13,125 nt of DNA from an uncultured Cytophagaceae bacterium (GCA_938008575.1 CALLKB010000087.1:1-13125); one strand, 5' to 3'. Counted from the stretch's first letter, positions 1 through 7,680 are shown. Notes: generated by a model from the sequence alone, not told the origin. Program-made: numbers and translations.

Positions 1-18
1 CGTGTGCTCTTCCGATCT
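1..18. other. Residual Illumina TruSeq adapter at contig end (not genomic)
   Basis: These bases are CGTGTGCTCTTCCGATCT, the 3' end of the TruSeq index-adapter strand; the reverse complement is AGATCGGAAGAGCACACG, the standard adapter read-through start. Read in the frame of the neighbouring minus-strand gene they give the tell-tale artefact translation EIGRAH. Genomic sequence therefore starts at base 19 and the adapter should be trimmed before any end-joining or protein prediction. The match is seen directly; adapter identity is from general knowledge of the library chemistry. Confidence 0.97.
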
Positions 19-526
19 CTTTAAAGAGTTCTTCTAAGTTTATATATTCAAACTGTATCCGACTAAATGAACCCATAGACGCTGCAATTACTTTCGGATT
101 GAAAAAATCGGTACAATCTTTCGACAGAGCAATTTGTTTAATCCCGTACCAATCGCATATACGTATAATCGTTCCTAAATTGCCTGGATCTCTAATTCCA
201 TCCAAAACAACAGTGATGTCGTTTTGATATGCTAATTGGAAGTTAAATTGTTGCATCGATACAACAGCAAATCCAAAGGAATTGCTAACTAGTGTAGACA
301 ATTTATGCAGCAAAGCCTCATCCTCGATATAAAGCTCTGTATGCTTAAATTCCGTAGCATATTGCGTCGCAAATTCATCTGAAGTAACAACAAATTCAAT
401 TTGAATATTTGAATGAATTAATTCTAATACTGCCTTCTCTCCTTCCACTAAAAATAATTGATTATCTATCCTTCCTTTTTTAGAATGTAGGGAATTAATT
501 AACTTTATTTGTCTATTCGTTAGCAT
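19..526 (-). CDS. TrmH/SpoU-family RNA 2'-O-methyltransferase, 3' end missing
   Basis: The gene reads leftwards from ATG 526-524 and is cut at the contig end after 169 genuine residues; family members are usually about 240-270 aa. The N-terminal part (about residues 1-90, with FLVEGEKAVLEL near 25-36) resembles the substrate-binding domain of SpoU enzymes. The SPOUT domain follows: motif 1 is VLDGIRDPGNLGTIIR at about 107-122, motif 2 is NPKVIAASMGS at about 143-153, and motif 3, which completes the knotted SAM site, is lost. The family transfers a methyl group from S-adenosylmethionine to a ribose 2'-OH in tRNA or rRNA; the target nucleotide cannot be told. The chosen start fits the usual opening of relatives and lies only 9 bp from the divergent GTG of the next gene. 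The truncation is an assembly-edge effect, not a mutation. Confidence 0.9.
500..511 (+). promoter_or_regulatory. Possible Bacteroidota-type promoter for the TamL gene
   Basis: Inside the 5' end of the divergent methyltransferase gene, TAACTTTA (500-507) matches five of six fixed positions of the Bacteroidota -7 element TAnnTTTG, with a T-rich stretch at 477-480 at about the distance of the -33 element. The overlapping TTTATTTG (504-511) also matches five of six. With only 9 bp between the two divergent start codons, the promoter has to lie within the methyltransferase coding sequence. In AT-rich DNA such matches arise often by chance. Confidence 0.22.
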
Positions 527-535
527 CAAGAAATT

Positions 536-2824
536 GTGAAAAAGGTATCTGCTGTTTTTATTGTTCTTCTTTGGTTCATTTGCCTATCTTGTCAAACATT
601 GACAACTTACAAATTACCTCCCAATACCATTAAAAACATTGTTGTAAAAGGAAATAGAGTTATCTCAAACGAAGAAATCAAGGCAAATATAGTTGGATTA
701 AAAGAAAGTAATAAATCTTTCGCTTTTATTCGTTTAAATTCTTTCTTGGCTAATAAAAGATTCAAAAAAGATTCCTTAGGTATCAAGCAAGCGAGTATCC
801 AGTTTTTCAAACGAAAACCAGCCTTATTAGATACCGTAGTTCTTAATTCAAATAAAGTCTCTTTAGAAGCATATTATAGAAAAAATGGATTTCTAAAAAA
901 CAATGTTGATCTAACAACATCTAATAATGGAATAGCCTATAATGTTACCTATTCCATACAAGAAGGGCCTCAAAGTTTATTTTCATTAAAGGATTCATTG
1001 TTAGTCGATAATCCACAATTAGGTCAAACGATAAGCAATTTCTTTTCGAAACCAAGTATCATCACAATAGACAAAGCACTTTCCATTGAAGCGATTAACC
1101 AACAGAAATTAGCATTAACTGCTTATTTAAAAAATCGTGGTTATTTCTATTTTACAACAGAAGCTGTCGGTATCTATTTAAATGATTTAAAGGATTCAAC
1201 ATTGCGAAGTGTCGGCTTGATTTATAAAATTCCGGCAAGTAATTATATCAATAATTCAGCTCGAAGTTACGATCGGATTTTCCGATTTGGATCTTTAAAA
1301 ATTGACGAAACATCATTGAATCAAGTTGATGAGTCTCAAACTTGGGTTAAACGGTCCATTAATTCCACGCAATTGAAACGAATAATAAACTTTAAAGAAG
1401 GGGATATTTATTCATTAGAAAAGGTCAATCAGAGTTTATTGAATATCTATGCAACAGACCAATTTAAGACAGTAAATTTAACCTTTGATACCACTGCCAA
1501 TAAAGTCTATCCCAAAATAGAATTAGTAAAAAACAATAAATACACTTTTTCCTCGGAATTAGGAGGAAGTATATTCCGTGGTATTCCTGGTCCATTTTTA
1601 ACTAATTCATTTAAAGTAAGGCAAGTCTTTTCCTACTTAGATTATTTAGATTTTACAGGAAGAATTGGTTTTGAAGCGCAAACCGGATTCATAAATACTG
1701 AAACAACTCGTAAAAACTTAGAATTAAATCTGAGTACCACTTTGAATTTGCCTTCACTATTTATTCCAAAAAGATTTGATGCTTGGAAGCAATCACTAAC
1801 TGCTTCGCAAACTCAAATTGGAATAGGCTATGACTATATTGATCGGCCGGAATATGTGCGAACCAATATTAAATTGTTCCAACGCTATAATTGGAAAAAA
1901 TCAACGAATCAATATTTCCAATTATCCTTAGTCGATCTCAATTTATTAAATACCAATTATCCCCAAACACCTACCTCAGATGCTTTTCTATCTTATTTAG
2001 AAGAACTTAGACTAAAAGGGAATAATTTGTATCGAAGCTTTAATCCTAGCTTTGTATCAAGCATTAATTTCCAATACAATTATCGATCATTCTTGCCTTC
2101 AAACACTCTTATTAGTGGCAAATCATTACTAATTAACCTAGAATCAGGAGGTACAAGTTTAAACTTACTAGGAAGTAAAAAGCTTACTTTTATTGAGGAT
2201 ATCTTAAAAAGTAATCAGGAAATACAATTTTACCGGTATTTACGAATGAATGTGGATTACCGAAAATACATCTTAGTGGGTAAGCGTAACAAAAGCCAAA
2301 TAGCATTTAAACTTAATGCTGGTTTAGCTTATGCGTATGGGGCAGAAAATGGATTTCAACTTCCTTATGAGAAAAACTTCTTTATCGGTGGACCCAGTAG
2401 CATTCGTGCATGGAAACCACGTAGATTAGGGCCTGGTGGCTATAATACGACCAATAATCTTATTGAACAACCAGGAAGTATGATATTAGAGTCTTCATTC
2501 GAATATCGTTTTCCAATTGTTCAGTTTTTAGGAAAAATCAACGGTGCTGTATTTATTGACGCAGGAAATATTTGGAATATCGATCATGGACAATCCAATA
2601 TTGTGGGAAATTTCAGTACAGATACCTTTTTAAATGAAATTGCAGTGGGAACTGGATTTGGTGTTCGTTGGGACTTTGACTATTTCTTATTAAGACTAGA
2701 CTTAGCTACAAAAGCGGTTAATCCCGCATATAAAGCCAATGAAAAATGGGTCCTCTCCAAAACAACGTGGAGTAGTGGAGAGAACCCAATTGAGTTCAAC
2801 ATCGGAATTGGTTATCCATTTTAA
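536..2824 (+). CDS. BamA/TamA-family outer-membrane lipoprotein (TamL-like)
   Basis: An Omp85-superfamily protein of 762 aa. It opens with a lipoprotein-like signal: basic MKK, hydrophobic core residues 6-18, and Cys19 in CLSC followed by QTLTTYKLP, the layout of Bacteroidota TamL lipoproteins (usually C-S-T-T-x-x-L-P). Periplasmic POTRA-type sequence follows (about 30-330, starting IKNIVVKGNRVISNEEI), then a C-terminal 16-strand barrel (about 340-762). The loop-6 signature appears as GGPSSIRAWKPRRLGPG at 618-634, with IRAW in place of the usual VRGF/Y. The last residue is Phe after IGIGYP, a typical beta-signal. TamA/TamL proteins act with TamB in moving proteins or lipids to the outer membrane; no tamB is in the window. 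The start must be GTG 536, since an in-frame stop lies at 521-523 with no other start codon between. BamA itself is less likely because of the lipoprotein-type N-terminus. Confidence 0.88.
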   Translation: MKKVSAVFIVLLWFICLSCQTLTTYKLPPNTIKNIVVKGNRVISNEEIKANIVGLKESNKSFAFIRLNSFLANKRFKKDSLGIKQASIQFFKRKPALLDTVVLNSNKVSLEAYYRKNGFLKNNVDLTTSNNGIAYNVTYSIQEGPQSLFSLKDSLLVDNPQLGQTISNFFSKPSIITIDKALSIEAINQQKLALTAYLKNRGYFYFTTEAVGIYLNDLKDSTLRSVGLIYKIPASNYINNSARSYDRIFRFGSLKIDETSLNQVDESQTWVKRSINSTQLKRIINFKEGDIYSLEKVNQSLLNIYATDQFKTVNLTFDTTANKVYPKIELVKNNKYTFSSELGGSIFRGIPGPFLTNSFKVRQVFSYLDYLDFTGRIGFEAQTGFINTETTRKNLELNLSTTLNLPSLFIPKRFDAWKQSLTASQTQIGIGYDYIDRPEYVRTNIKLFQRYNWKKSTNQYFQLSLVDLNLLNTNYPQTPTSDAFLSYLEELRLKGNNLYRSFNPSFVSSINFQYNYRSFLPSNTLISGKSLLINLESGGTSLNLLGSKKLTFIEDILKSNQEIQFYRYLRMNVDYRKYILVGKRNKSQIAFKLNAGLAYAYGAENGFQLPYEKNFFIGGPSSIRAWKPRRLGPGGYNTTNNLIEQPGSMILESSFEYRFPIVQFLGKINGAVFIDAGNIWNIDHGQSNIVGNFSTDTFLNEIAVGTGFGVRWDFDYFLLRLDLATKAVNPAYKANEKWVLSKTTWSSGENPIEFNIGIGYPF

Positions 2825-3784
2825 CTAAGCTTTCTTACGAGCAATAGCTTTAATCGCTTTATCAACAATTGCTTGCGCATTCAAGCCGTATTTTTCCATT
2901 AAATCTGCCGGCTTTCCTGACTCTCCGAAGGAATCATTAACCCCTACAAACTCTTGTGGAGTTGGTAAGTTTAAAGCCAAATATTGTGCGATGGAATCTC
3001 CTAAACCACCATTGATTTGATGTTCTTCCGCCGAAACTACACAACCCGTTTTTGCTACGGAAGCATGAATCGCTTGTGTATCTAATGGCTTGATTGTGTG
3101 AATGTTAATTACTTCAGCGTGAATACCTTTTTCTAATAAGATTTCAGCAGCGATAATAGCTTCCCATACTAAATGACCCGTCGCAAAAATACTTACGTCA
3201 GATCCTTCGATTAAATGTAACGCCTTTCCAATTTCAAACTTCTGATTTTCAGGTGTAAAAACTGGAACAACTGGACGTCCAAAACGCAAATAAACCGGAC
3301 CATCATATTCCGCAGCTGCAATGGTAGCAGCTTTAGTTTGATTATAATCACATGGATTGATAACAACCATCCCTGGTAGCATCTTCATCAAACCAATATC
3401 TTCTAATATCTGATGTGTCGCTCCATCCTCTCCTAGCGTTAAGCCAGCATGTGAACATGCGATTTTCACATTCTTTCCTGAATATGCAACCGATTGACGA
3501 ATTTGATCATATACACGACCTGTACCAAAATTGGCAAATGTCGTTGCAAAGGGAACATATCCTCCAATAGATAAACCGGCGGCTAAACCAATCATGTTTG
3601 CCTCAGCAATACCAGTTTGGAAAAAACGCTCAGGAGAATTCTTAATAAATGCTTCTAATTTTAATGAACCAATTAGATCTGCACATAAAGCAACAACTTT
3701 GGGGTTGTTAACACTCAAATATTCCATTCCTGCTCCAAAGCCTGAACGTGTATCTTTTTTTGTTTCGTAGGTAAATAATGCCAT
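2825..3784 (-). CDS. Transketolase, C-terminal subunit (pyrimidine-binding and C-terminal domains)
   Basis: At 319 aa this is the second half of a split transketolase. The pyrimidine (PYR) domain covers about 1-170. Glu61 in TGIAEANM is the residue expected to activate the thiamine diphosphate aminopyrimidine; FANFGTGRVYDQIR (83-96) and the SHAGLTLGEDGATHQ segment (111-125, His112 and His124) are standard family signatures. The C-terminal domain follows from about 185. The protein should pair with the upstream subunit to form the active sites that move two-carbon ketol units between sugar phosphates in the non-oxidative pentose phosphate pathway. It begins 9 bp after the N-subunit stop, so it is co-transcribed, and it is the last gene of the operon. 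Its stop codon abuts that of the convergent TamL gene. A 1-deoxyxylulose-5-phosphate synthase half is less likely given the pairing and the motifs. Confidence 0.93.
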   Translation of the reverse strand: MALFTYETKKDTRSGFGAGMEYLSVNNPKVVALCADLIGSLKLEAFIKNSPERFFQTGIAEANMIGLAAGLSIGGYVPFATTFANFGTGRVYDQIRQSVAYSGKNVKIACSHAGLTLGEDGATHQILEDIGLMKMLPGMVVINPCDYNQTKAATIAAAEYDGPVYLRFGRPVVPVFTPENQKFEIGKALHLIEGSDVSIFATGHLVWEAIIAAEILLEKGIHAEVINIHTIKPLDTQAIHASVAKTGCVVSAEEHQINGGLGDSIAQYLALNLPTPQEFVGVNDSFGESGKPADLMEKYGLNAQAIVDKAIKAIARKKA

Positions 3785-3793
3785 TTCTATGTA

Positions 3794-4651
3794 TTAATAA
3801 TCTCCCAATGTTTCTTCTAATTGACCTAATGCTAAAGCTAATTGCTCATCGTTAGGTGCGACACCATGCCATTTGTGACTGTGCATCATGAAATCAACGC
3901 CAGCACCCATTTCCGTCTTCATAATAACCATGACAGGTTTATTATTAACAAAAAGACTTTTTGCTTGTTGAATAACTGCTGTAATGGCAGCCATATCGTT
4001 TCCATCAACACGAAGTACTTGCCAACCGAAAGCCTTATATTTAGCTTCTAGATCAAGGTTATTCATTACCTTTTCAGTAGGACCATCAATTTGTTGGCCA
4101 TTCTCATCGATGAACGCAATTAAATTATTCACGTTATGGTGTGGTGCATACATTGCTGCCTCCCAAACTTGACCTTCATTTTGTTCACCATCACCCATTA
4201 GGCAATAAACAGTTGACGAGTCGCCATTCAATTTCTTTGCTTGCGCAACTCCGATAGCAACACTCAATCCTTGTCCTAAAGAACCAGAAGCAATACGAAT
4301 ACCTTCTAGGTGTTCATGTGGCGTAGGGTGACCTTGTAAACGCGTATTTAACTTACGGAAGGAAGCTAATTCAGCCACAGGAAAGTATCCCCGACGAGCT
4401 AACACGCTATACAATAACGGAGAGATATGTCCATTGGATAAAAAGAATACATCTTCATTCAATCCGTCCATGTGGAATTCAACCTGACCTGAAACATCCG
4501 ATTTGAGATTCATTGAGTTAAAATATAACTCAACTAATAAATCTGTACAACCTAATGATCCACCCGGGTGACCCGACTGACATCCGTGAACTTGACGTAA
4601 AATATCCCGGCGAACCTGGGAAGCGACTTTTTGTAATTCTATTGTTTGCAT
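3794..4651 (-). CDS. Transketolase, N-terminal subunit (ThDP pyrophosphate-binding domain)
   Basis: The ThDP-binding PP domain of a split transketolase, 285 aa from ATG 4651-4649. An upstream in-frame start would extend the reading frame by 30 residues into the peroxiredoxin gene, and those residues look nothing like the family; from MQTIELQKVASQ onward it aligns with expectation. Visible signatures are SGHPGGSLG (about 26-34, His28 for substrate phosphate/ThDP), SNGHISPLLYS, GSLGQGLSVAIG, and the ThDP-Mg motif beginning GDGEQNEGQVWEA (Gly153-Asp154-Gly155), with the following Asn in IDENGQQIDGPTE. Split transketolases of about 300+300 aa are common in bacteria and archaea, so the split is not damage. 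The gene starts 10 bp after the peroxiredoxin stop and ends 9 bp before the C-subunit, indicating one mRNA. Confidence 0.93.
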   Translation of the reverse strand: MQTIELQKVASQVRRDILRQVHGCQSGHPGGSLGCTDLLVELYFNSMNLKSDVSGQVEFHMDGLNEDVFFLSNGHISPLLYSVLARRGYFPVAELASFRKLNTRLQGHPTPHEHLEGIRIASGSLGQGLSVAIGVAQAKKLNGDSSTVYCLMGDGEQNEGQVWEAAMYAPHHNVNNLIAFIDENGQQIDGPTEKVMNNLDLEAKYKAFGWQVLRVDGNDMAAITAVIQQAKSLFVNNKPVMVIMKTEMGAGVDFMMHSHKWHGVAPNDEQLALALGQLEETLGDY

Positions 4652-4661
4652 AATAATTCGA

Positions 4662-5099
4662 TCAGTGGATTTGCTCTGTATGATTTTTGGTATCCACCTT
4701 CGTGATAATATCTGTAATAATTCCTTTTTCGTCAAACACAAAAGTTGTTCGAGCTATACCCATATAGGATTTTCCATACATGGATTTTTCTACCCATACG
4801 CCAAATGCTTCTACAATTTCATGTGATTCATCGGCAATAAGTGGAAATTTCAATTGATACTTCGCAATAAACTTATCATGTGATTTAGCAGAGTCAGTAC
4901 TAACTCCGGCTACTTGAAAACCCTTCCCAGTCAAATAATCTAAATTTTCATTCAAATTACATGCTTGCGCGGTACAGCCTGGTGTGTTATCTTTTGGATA
5001 GAAATACAAAACTGTCTTTTTACCAATAAGATTGAACTCGTTACCAGTTGAATCTATAAAATTTTTAATGGGTGCTTCTTGACCGATCGTTAATTCCAT
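4662..5099 (-). CDS. bcp: Thioredoxin-dependent peroxiredoxin, BCP/PrxQ type
   Basis: At 145 aa this is full length for the BCP/PrxQ family, which reduces hydrogen and organic peroxides in the cytoplasm with electrons from thioredoxin. The peroxidatic centre is DNTPGCTAQAC (37-47): Cys42 is the peroxidatic cysteine, with Thr39 and Pro40 of the catalytic pocket. Cys47, five residues later, is the expected resolving cysteine of PrxQ enzymes and allows an intramolecular disulfide. The conserved Arg in IARTTFVFDEKG (about 120) completes the active site. The C-terminus (VDTKNHTEQIH) matches the family's usual end. It sits 1 bp after the FAH-family gene and 10 bp before the transketolase genes, in the same minus-strand operon. 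No peroxide-responsive site (OxyR/PerR type) is evident nearby, so expression probably follows the operon. Confidence 0.93.
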   Translation of the reverse strand: MELTIGQEAPIKNFIDSTGNEFNLIGKKTVLYFYPKDNTPGCTAQACNLNENLDYLTGKGFQVAGVSTDSAKSHDKFIAKYQLKFPLIADESHEIVEAFGVWVEKSMYGKSYMGIARTTFVFDEKGIITDIITKVDTKNHTEQIH

Positions 5100-5100
5100 A

Positions 5101-5712
5101 TTATTTGATAGCTAAATCGAAAAGTTTTTCACCTTGTAAAAAGCCGCTTAACACATCCCCCATTGCTACAGGCCCCACACCAGCAGGTGTACCTGTAAAA
5201 ATGTAATCACCTGTTTTAAGCGTAAAATATTGAGATATATCGGCTATTAATGCCTCTATATTCCAAATCATCAATTCAGAATTCCCTTTTTGTACTGATT
5301 CTCCGTTCTTTTGAAGTTCAAAATCAATTTGTGAAACAAAATCAGCTTCAGTAATCGGACGCATACTTGAAACAAATGCAGAACCATTAAAAGCTTTGGC
5401 TTTTTCCCAGGGCAATCCCTTCTCCTTTAAGCGACTTTGTACATCTCGAGCGGTAAAGTCGATACCCAAACCAATCGCATCAATGTATTTATGCGCAAAT
5501 TTAGCTTCGATATTCTTACCTACTTTACCAATTCGATAGACAAGCTCTAACTCATAGTGAACATCTTTCGAAAACGAAGGATAGTAGAATGCTTGAGACG
5601 AATCGAGCAAGGCGGTATCCGGTTTGATAAAAATTACGGGATCCGTAGGCCTGTCATTAGACAGCTCTTTAATATGATCCACGTAATTTCTACCAACACA
5701 AATGATTTTCAT
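5101..5712 (-). CDS. Fumarylacetoacetate-hydrolase-family protein (FAHD1/YcgM-like acylpyruvase or oxaloacetate decarboxylase)
   Basis: A 203-aa single-domain member of the FAH superfamily, the short form typical of acylpyruvases and oxaloacetate decarboxylases (FAHD1/YcgM type). Metal ligands of the family are visible: Glu54 and Glu56 in HYELELVYRIG, and Asp85 in GIDFTARDVQ. The active-site region also shows GRNYVDH (7-13), KP at 30-31, WEKAKAFNGSA, and FTGTPAGVGP near the C-terminus. The substrate is probably a small 2-keto acid such as acylpyruvate or oxaloacetate, which would fit a metabolic operon with sucC and transketolase, but the sequence does not decide it. It starts 6 bp after the sucC stop and ends 1 bp before the peroxiredoxin start. 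No N-terminal extension is present. Confidence 0.88.
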   Translation of the reverse strand: MKIICVGRNYVDHIKELSNDRPTDPVIFIKPDTALLDSSQAFYYPSFSKDVHYELELVYRIGKVGKNIEAKFAHKYIDAIGLGIDFTARDVQSRLKEKGLPWEKAKAFNGSAFVSSMRPITEADFVSQIDFELQKNGESVQKGNSELMIWNIEALIADISQYFTLKTGDYIFTGTPAGVGPVAMGDVLSGFLQGEKLFDLAIK

Positions 5713-5718
5713 CCGGAA

Positions 5719-6909
5719 TTATTTTAATACTTCAGAAACTAATTTCGCAGCATCCTTTAACAACACAGCTGAGAATACTTTCAGACCTGAGTTATTAATA
5801 ATAGCAGCTCCTTCTTCAGCGTTTGTTCCTTGTAAACGAACGATAATTGGGATTTTAATCTCGCCGATATTCTTGTAGGCCTCAACAACACCATTAGCAA
5901 CACGATCACAACGAACGATACCACCAAAAATGTTAATTAAAATAGCTTTTACATTCGGATCTTGAAGAATGATACGGAATCCAGCTTCAACAGTTTTTGC
6001 ATTTGCTCCACCCCCAACATCTAAAAAGTTAGCGGGATCTCCACCAGACAACTTAATAATATCCATCGTTGCCATCGCCAAACCTGCTCCGTTAACCATG
6101 CACCCAACGTTTCCGTCAAGTTTTACATAGTTAAGGTCATTTTGAGAAGCTTCAACTTCTAATGGATCTTCTTCTTCAATATCACGTAACACGGCTAAAT
6201 CCTTGTGACGGTATAATGCATTATCATCTAAATTAACCTTTGCATCAACAGCTAAAATTTTATCATCAGATGTTTTCAACACAGGATTGATTTCAAACAT
6301 TGAAGAATCTGTTTCCACATATGCACGGTAAAGTGATTGAATAAACTTAACCATCTCTTTGAACGCTTGACCGCTCAAACCTAGTAAAAACGCTACTTTA
6401 CGTGCTTGGAAATCTTGTAATCCTACACGTGGATCAATCCATTCTTTGATAATTTTCTCTGGAGAATGTTCTGCAACTTCCTCAATGTCCATACCACCTT
6501 CCGTAGAAGCCATGATAACATTGCAAGCGCGACCGCGATCCAACAAAATAGAGATATAATATTCTTTAGGCTCTGAATCACCAGGATAATATACATCCTC
6601 ACTGATCAACACCTTATTAACCTTCTTTCCTTCAGGACCCGTTTGGTGCGTAATTAACTGCATGCCAAGAATTTGGGATACCCGTTCTTTTACTTCATCT
6701 AAATTCTTTGCCAACTTCACTCCTCCTCCTTTTCCGCGACCACCAGCGTGAATTTGTGCTTTTACTACAAACCAACCAGTACCTGTTTGTGCTTTTAATG
6801 CTTCAGCTGCCGAAATCGAATCCTCGATTTTATCAATAACAATTCCTTCTTGAATTCTTACCCCGTAGCCTTTTAGAATTTCTTTTGCTTGGTATTCGTG
6901 AATATTCAT
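5719..6909 (-). CDS. sucC: Succinyl-CoA ligase (ADP/GDP-forming), beta subunit
   Basis: At 396 aa this is close to the usual ~390 aa. The enzyme (alpha2beta2 or alpha-beta) converts succinyl-CoA, phosphate and a nucleoside diphosphate to succinate, CoA and NTP in the TCA cycle; the beta subunit binds the nucleotide and succinate. The N-terminal ATP-grasp domain opens MNIHEYQAKEILKGYGV and carries VVKAQIHAGGRGKGGGVKLAK (about 48-68), the nucleotide-phosphate region. SMFEINPVLK is the conserved metal/nucleotide segment. The C-terminal ligase-CoA domain has LDGNVGCMVNGAGLAMATMD, FLDVGGGA and IFGGIVRCDRVANGV, the succinate/phosphate-histidine interface. The alpha subunit gene sucD is not adjacent and must lie elsewhere. 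The gene is first in a five-gene minus-strand operon and is divergent from the ABC ATPase gene. Confidence 0.96.
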   Translation of the reverse strand: MNIHEYQAKEILKGYGVRIQEGIVIDKIEDSISAAEALKAQTGTGWFVVKAQIHAGGRGKGGGVKLAKNLDEVKERVSQILGMQLITHQTGPEGKKVNKVLISEDVYYPGDSEPKEYYISILLDRGRACNVIMASTEGGMDIEEVAEHSPEKIIKEWIDPRVGLQDFQARKVAFLLGLSGQAFKEMVKFIQSLYRAYVETDSSMFEINPVLKTSDDKILAVDAKVNLDDNALYRHKDLAVLRDIEEEDPLEVEASQNDLNYVKLDGNVGCMVNGAGLAMATMDIIKLSGGDPANFLDVGGGANAKTVEAGFRIILQDPNVKAILINIFGGIVRCDRVANGVVEAYKNIGEIKIPIIVRLQGTNAEEGAAIINNSGLKVFSAVLLKDAAKLVSEVLK

Positions 6910-7005
6910 TTAGTAAAAATTTTAATTTCGTGAAATTACTATTTATTTGCCAAACTTTTAAATACTTCGAGTATCTCTTTAAAATTCTCAGAAAAAGCCA
7001 ATAAA
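6910..7005. promoter_or_regulatory. Divergent intergenic region between sucC operon and ABC ATPase gene, with a small palindrome
   Basis: This 96-bp AT-rich spacer must hold the promoters for both directions. It contains a perfect inverted repeat ATACT-TCG-AGTAT at 6962-6974 and a TTTG-C-CAAA repeat at 6946-6954. I do not see a convincing pair of Bacteroidota -33 (TTTG) and -7 (TAnnTTTG) elements on either strand; the nearest -7-like match on the minus strand is AAAGTTTG. No Shine-Dalgarno sequence precedes either start codon. The spacer is certain; the function of the repeats is unknown. Confidence 0.4.
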
Positions 7006-7659
7006 ATGTTAGAATTAAAAAATATTTCCAAATCCTACGGAGCACAATTGATTCTAAACAACATCAACCTACAAGTTCAAGACAATCAATTAGTATCTAT
7101 CCTAGGCCCCTCCGGTTCAGGGAAAAGTACCTTACTTCAAATAATAGGTCTTCTTCTAAAACCTGATTCAGGTAGCATCGAATTAAATGGCAAACAATAT
7201 AGTAGCCTTAAAGAGAAAGAATTAGCCCATTTTAGAAATAATCAATTGGGCTTCGTATTTCAATTTCATAACCTCATGGGGGAATTCACCTGTGCTGAAA
7301 ATGTTAAAATGCCTTTGTTTATTCGAGAAACTAAATTGACCGATGAACAAGAATACTATTATGAAGAAATTGTCAAGCATCTAGGAATTAATCTCTTGAT
7401 GAATAAGCTTCCGAGTCAACTATCAGGCGGTGAACAACAACGGGTGGCAGTTGCGCGTGCCTTAATCAACAAGCCTGCTGTTTTATTAGCCGATGAACCT
7501 ACGGGCAATCTAGATAATAAAAATGCTGAATCGCTTTATGAAATGTTTTTACAATTAAAGCAGACGTACGGTCAACAAATTATCATGGTGACACACAATG
7601 AGTCTTTGACAAAGCAATCCGATCAAGTAATCTATTTAAATTCCGGGGTCATTCAATAG
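7006..7659 (+). CDS. ABC transporter ATP-binding protein, LolD/MacB-like
   Basis: A complete 217-aa ABC ATPase subunit. Walker A is GPSGSGKST at 34-42, the Q-loop is [17 protein letters not shown], the signature is [15 protein letters not shown] starting at Leu139, Walker B is [12 protein letters not shown] with Asp163 and catalytic Glu164, and the switch histidine is in MVTHN near the C-terminus. The FQxHNLxxEFTAxENV pattern around the Q-loop and the ADEPTGNLD ending are typical of the LolD/MacB/FtsE group, whose members power lipoprotein release from the inner membrane or other mechanotransmission-type exporters. No permease gene is adjacent, so it must partner with a membrane protein encoded elsewhere. 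It is divergent from sucC and lies 50 bp upstream of miaB in the same direction. The lolD assignment is by similarity only. Confidence 0.87.
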   Translation: MLELKNISKSYGAQLILNNINLQVQDNQLVSILGPSGSGKSTLLQIIGLLLKPDSGSIELNGKQYSSLKEKELAHFRNNQLGFVFQFHNLMGEFTCAENVKMPLFIRETKLTDEQEYYYEEIVKHLGINLLMNKLPSQLSGGEQQRVAVARALINKPAVLLADEPTGNLDNKNAESLYEMFLQLKQTYGQQIIMVTHNESLTKQSDQVIYLNSGVIQ

Positions 7660-7665
7660 TTTTCT

Positions 7666-7680
7666 CTGACATAATGTCAT
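7666..7680. promoter_or_regulatory. Palindromic operator-like site upstream of miaB (CTGACA-N3-TGTCA)
   Basis: CTGACATAATGTCAT contains a perfect inverted repeat TGACAT-A-ATGTCA (7667-7679), ending 30 bp before the miaB ATG in the 50-bp spacer. It is not followed by a T-run, so it is not a good intrinsic terminator for the preceding ABC gene. It matches 11 of 12 positions of CTGACA-N3-TGTCAG, as does a second site upstream of groES (11767-11781), suggesting a shared DNA-binding factor. The repeat is seen directly; its role is inferred. Confidence 0.5.

Noticed and set aside
3794..4651. Split transketolase as a gene broken by frameshift or stop
   Set aside because: Both halves have complete domains, their own start and stop codons and a 9-bp spacer; two-subunit transketolases are a known normal form.
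4652..4741. 30-residue N-terminal extension of the transketolase N-subunit starting at 4741
   Set aside because: It would overlap the peroxiredoxin coding sequence by about 80 bp and its residues do not resemble transketolase; the ATG at 4651 opens with the normal family N-terminus.
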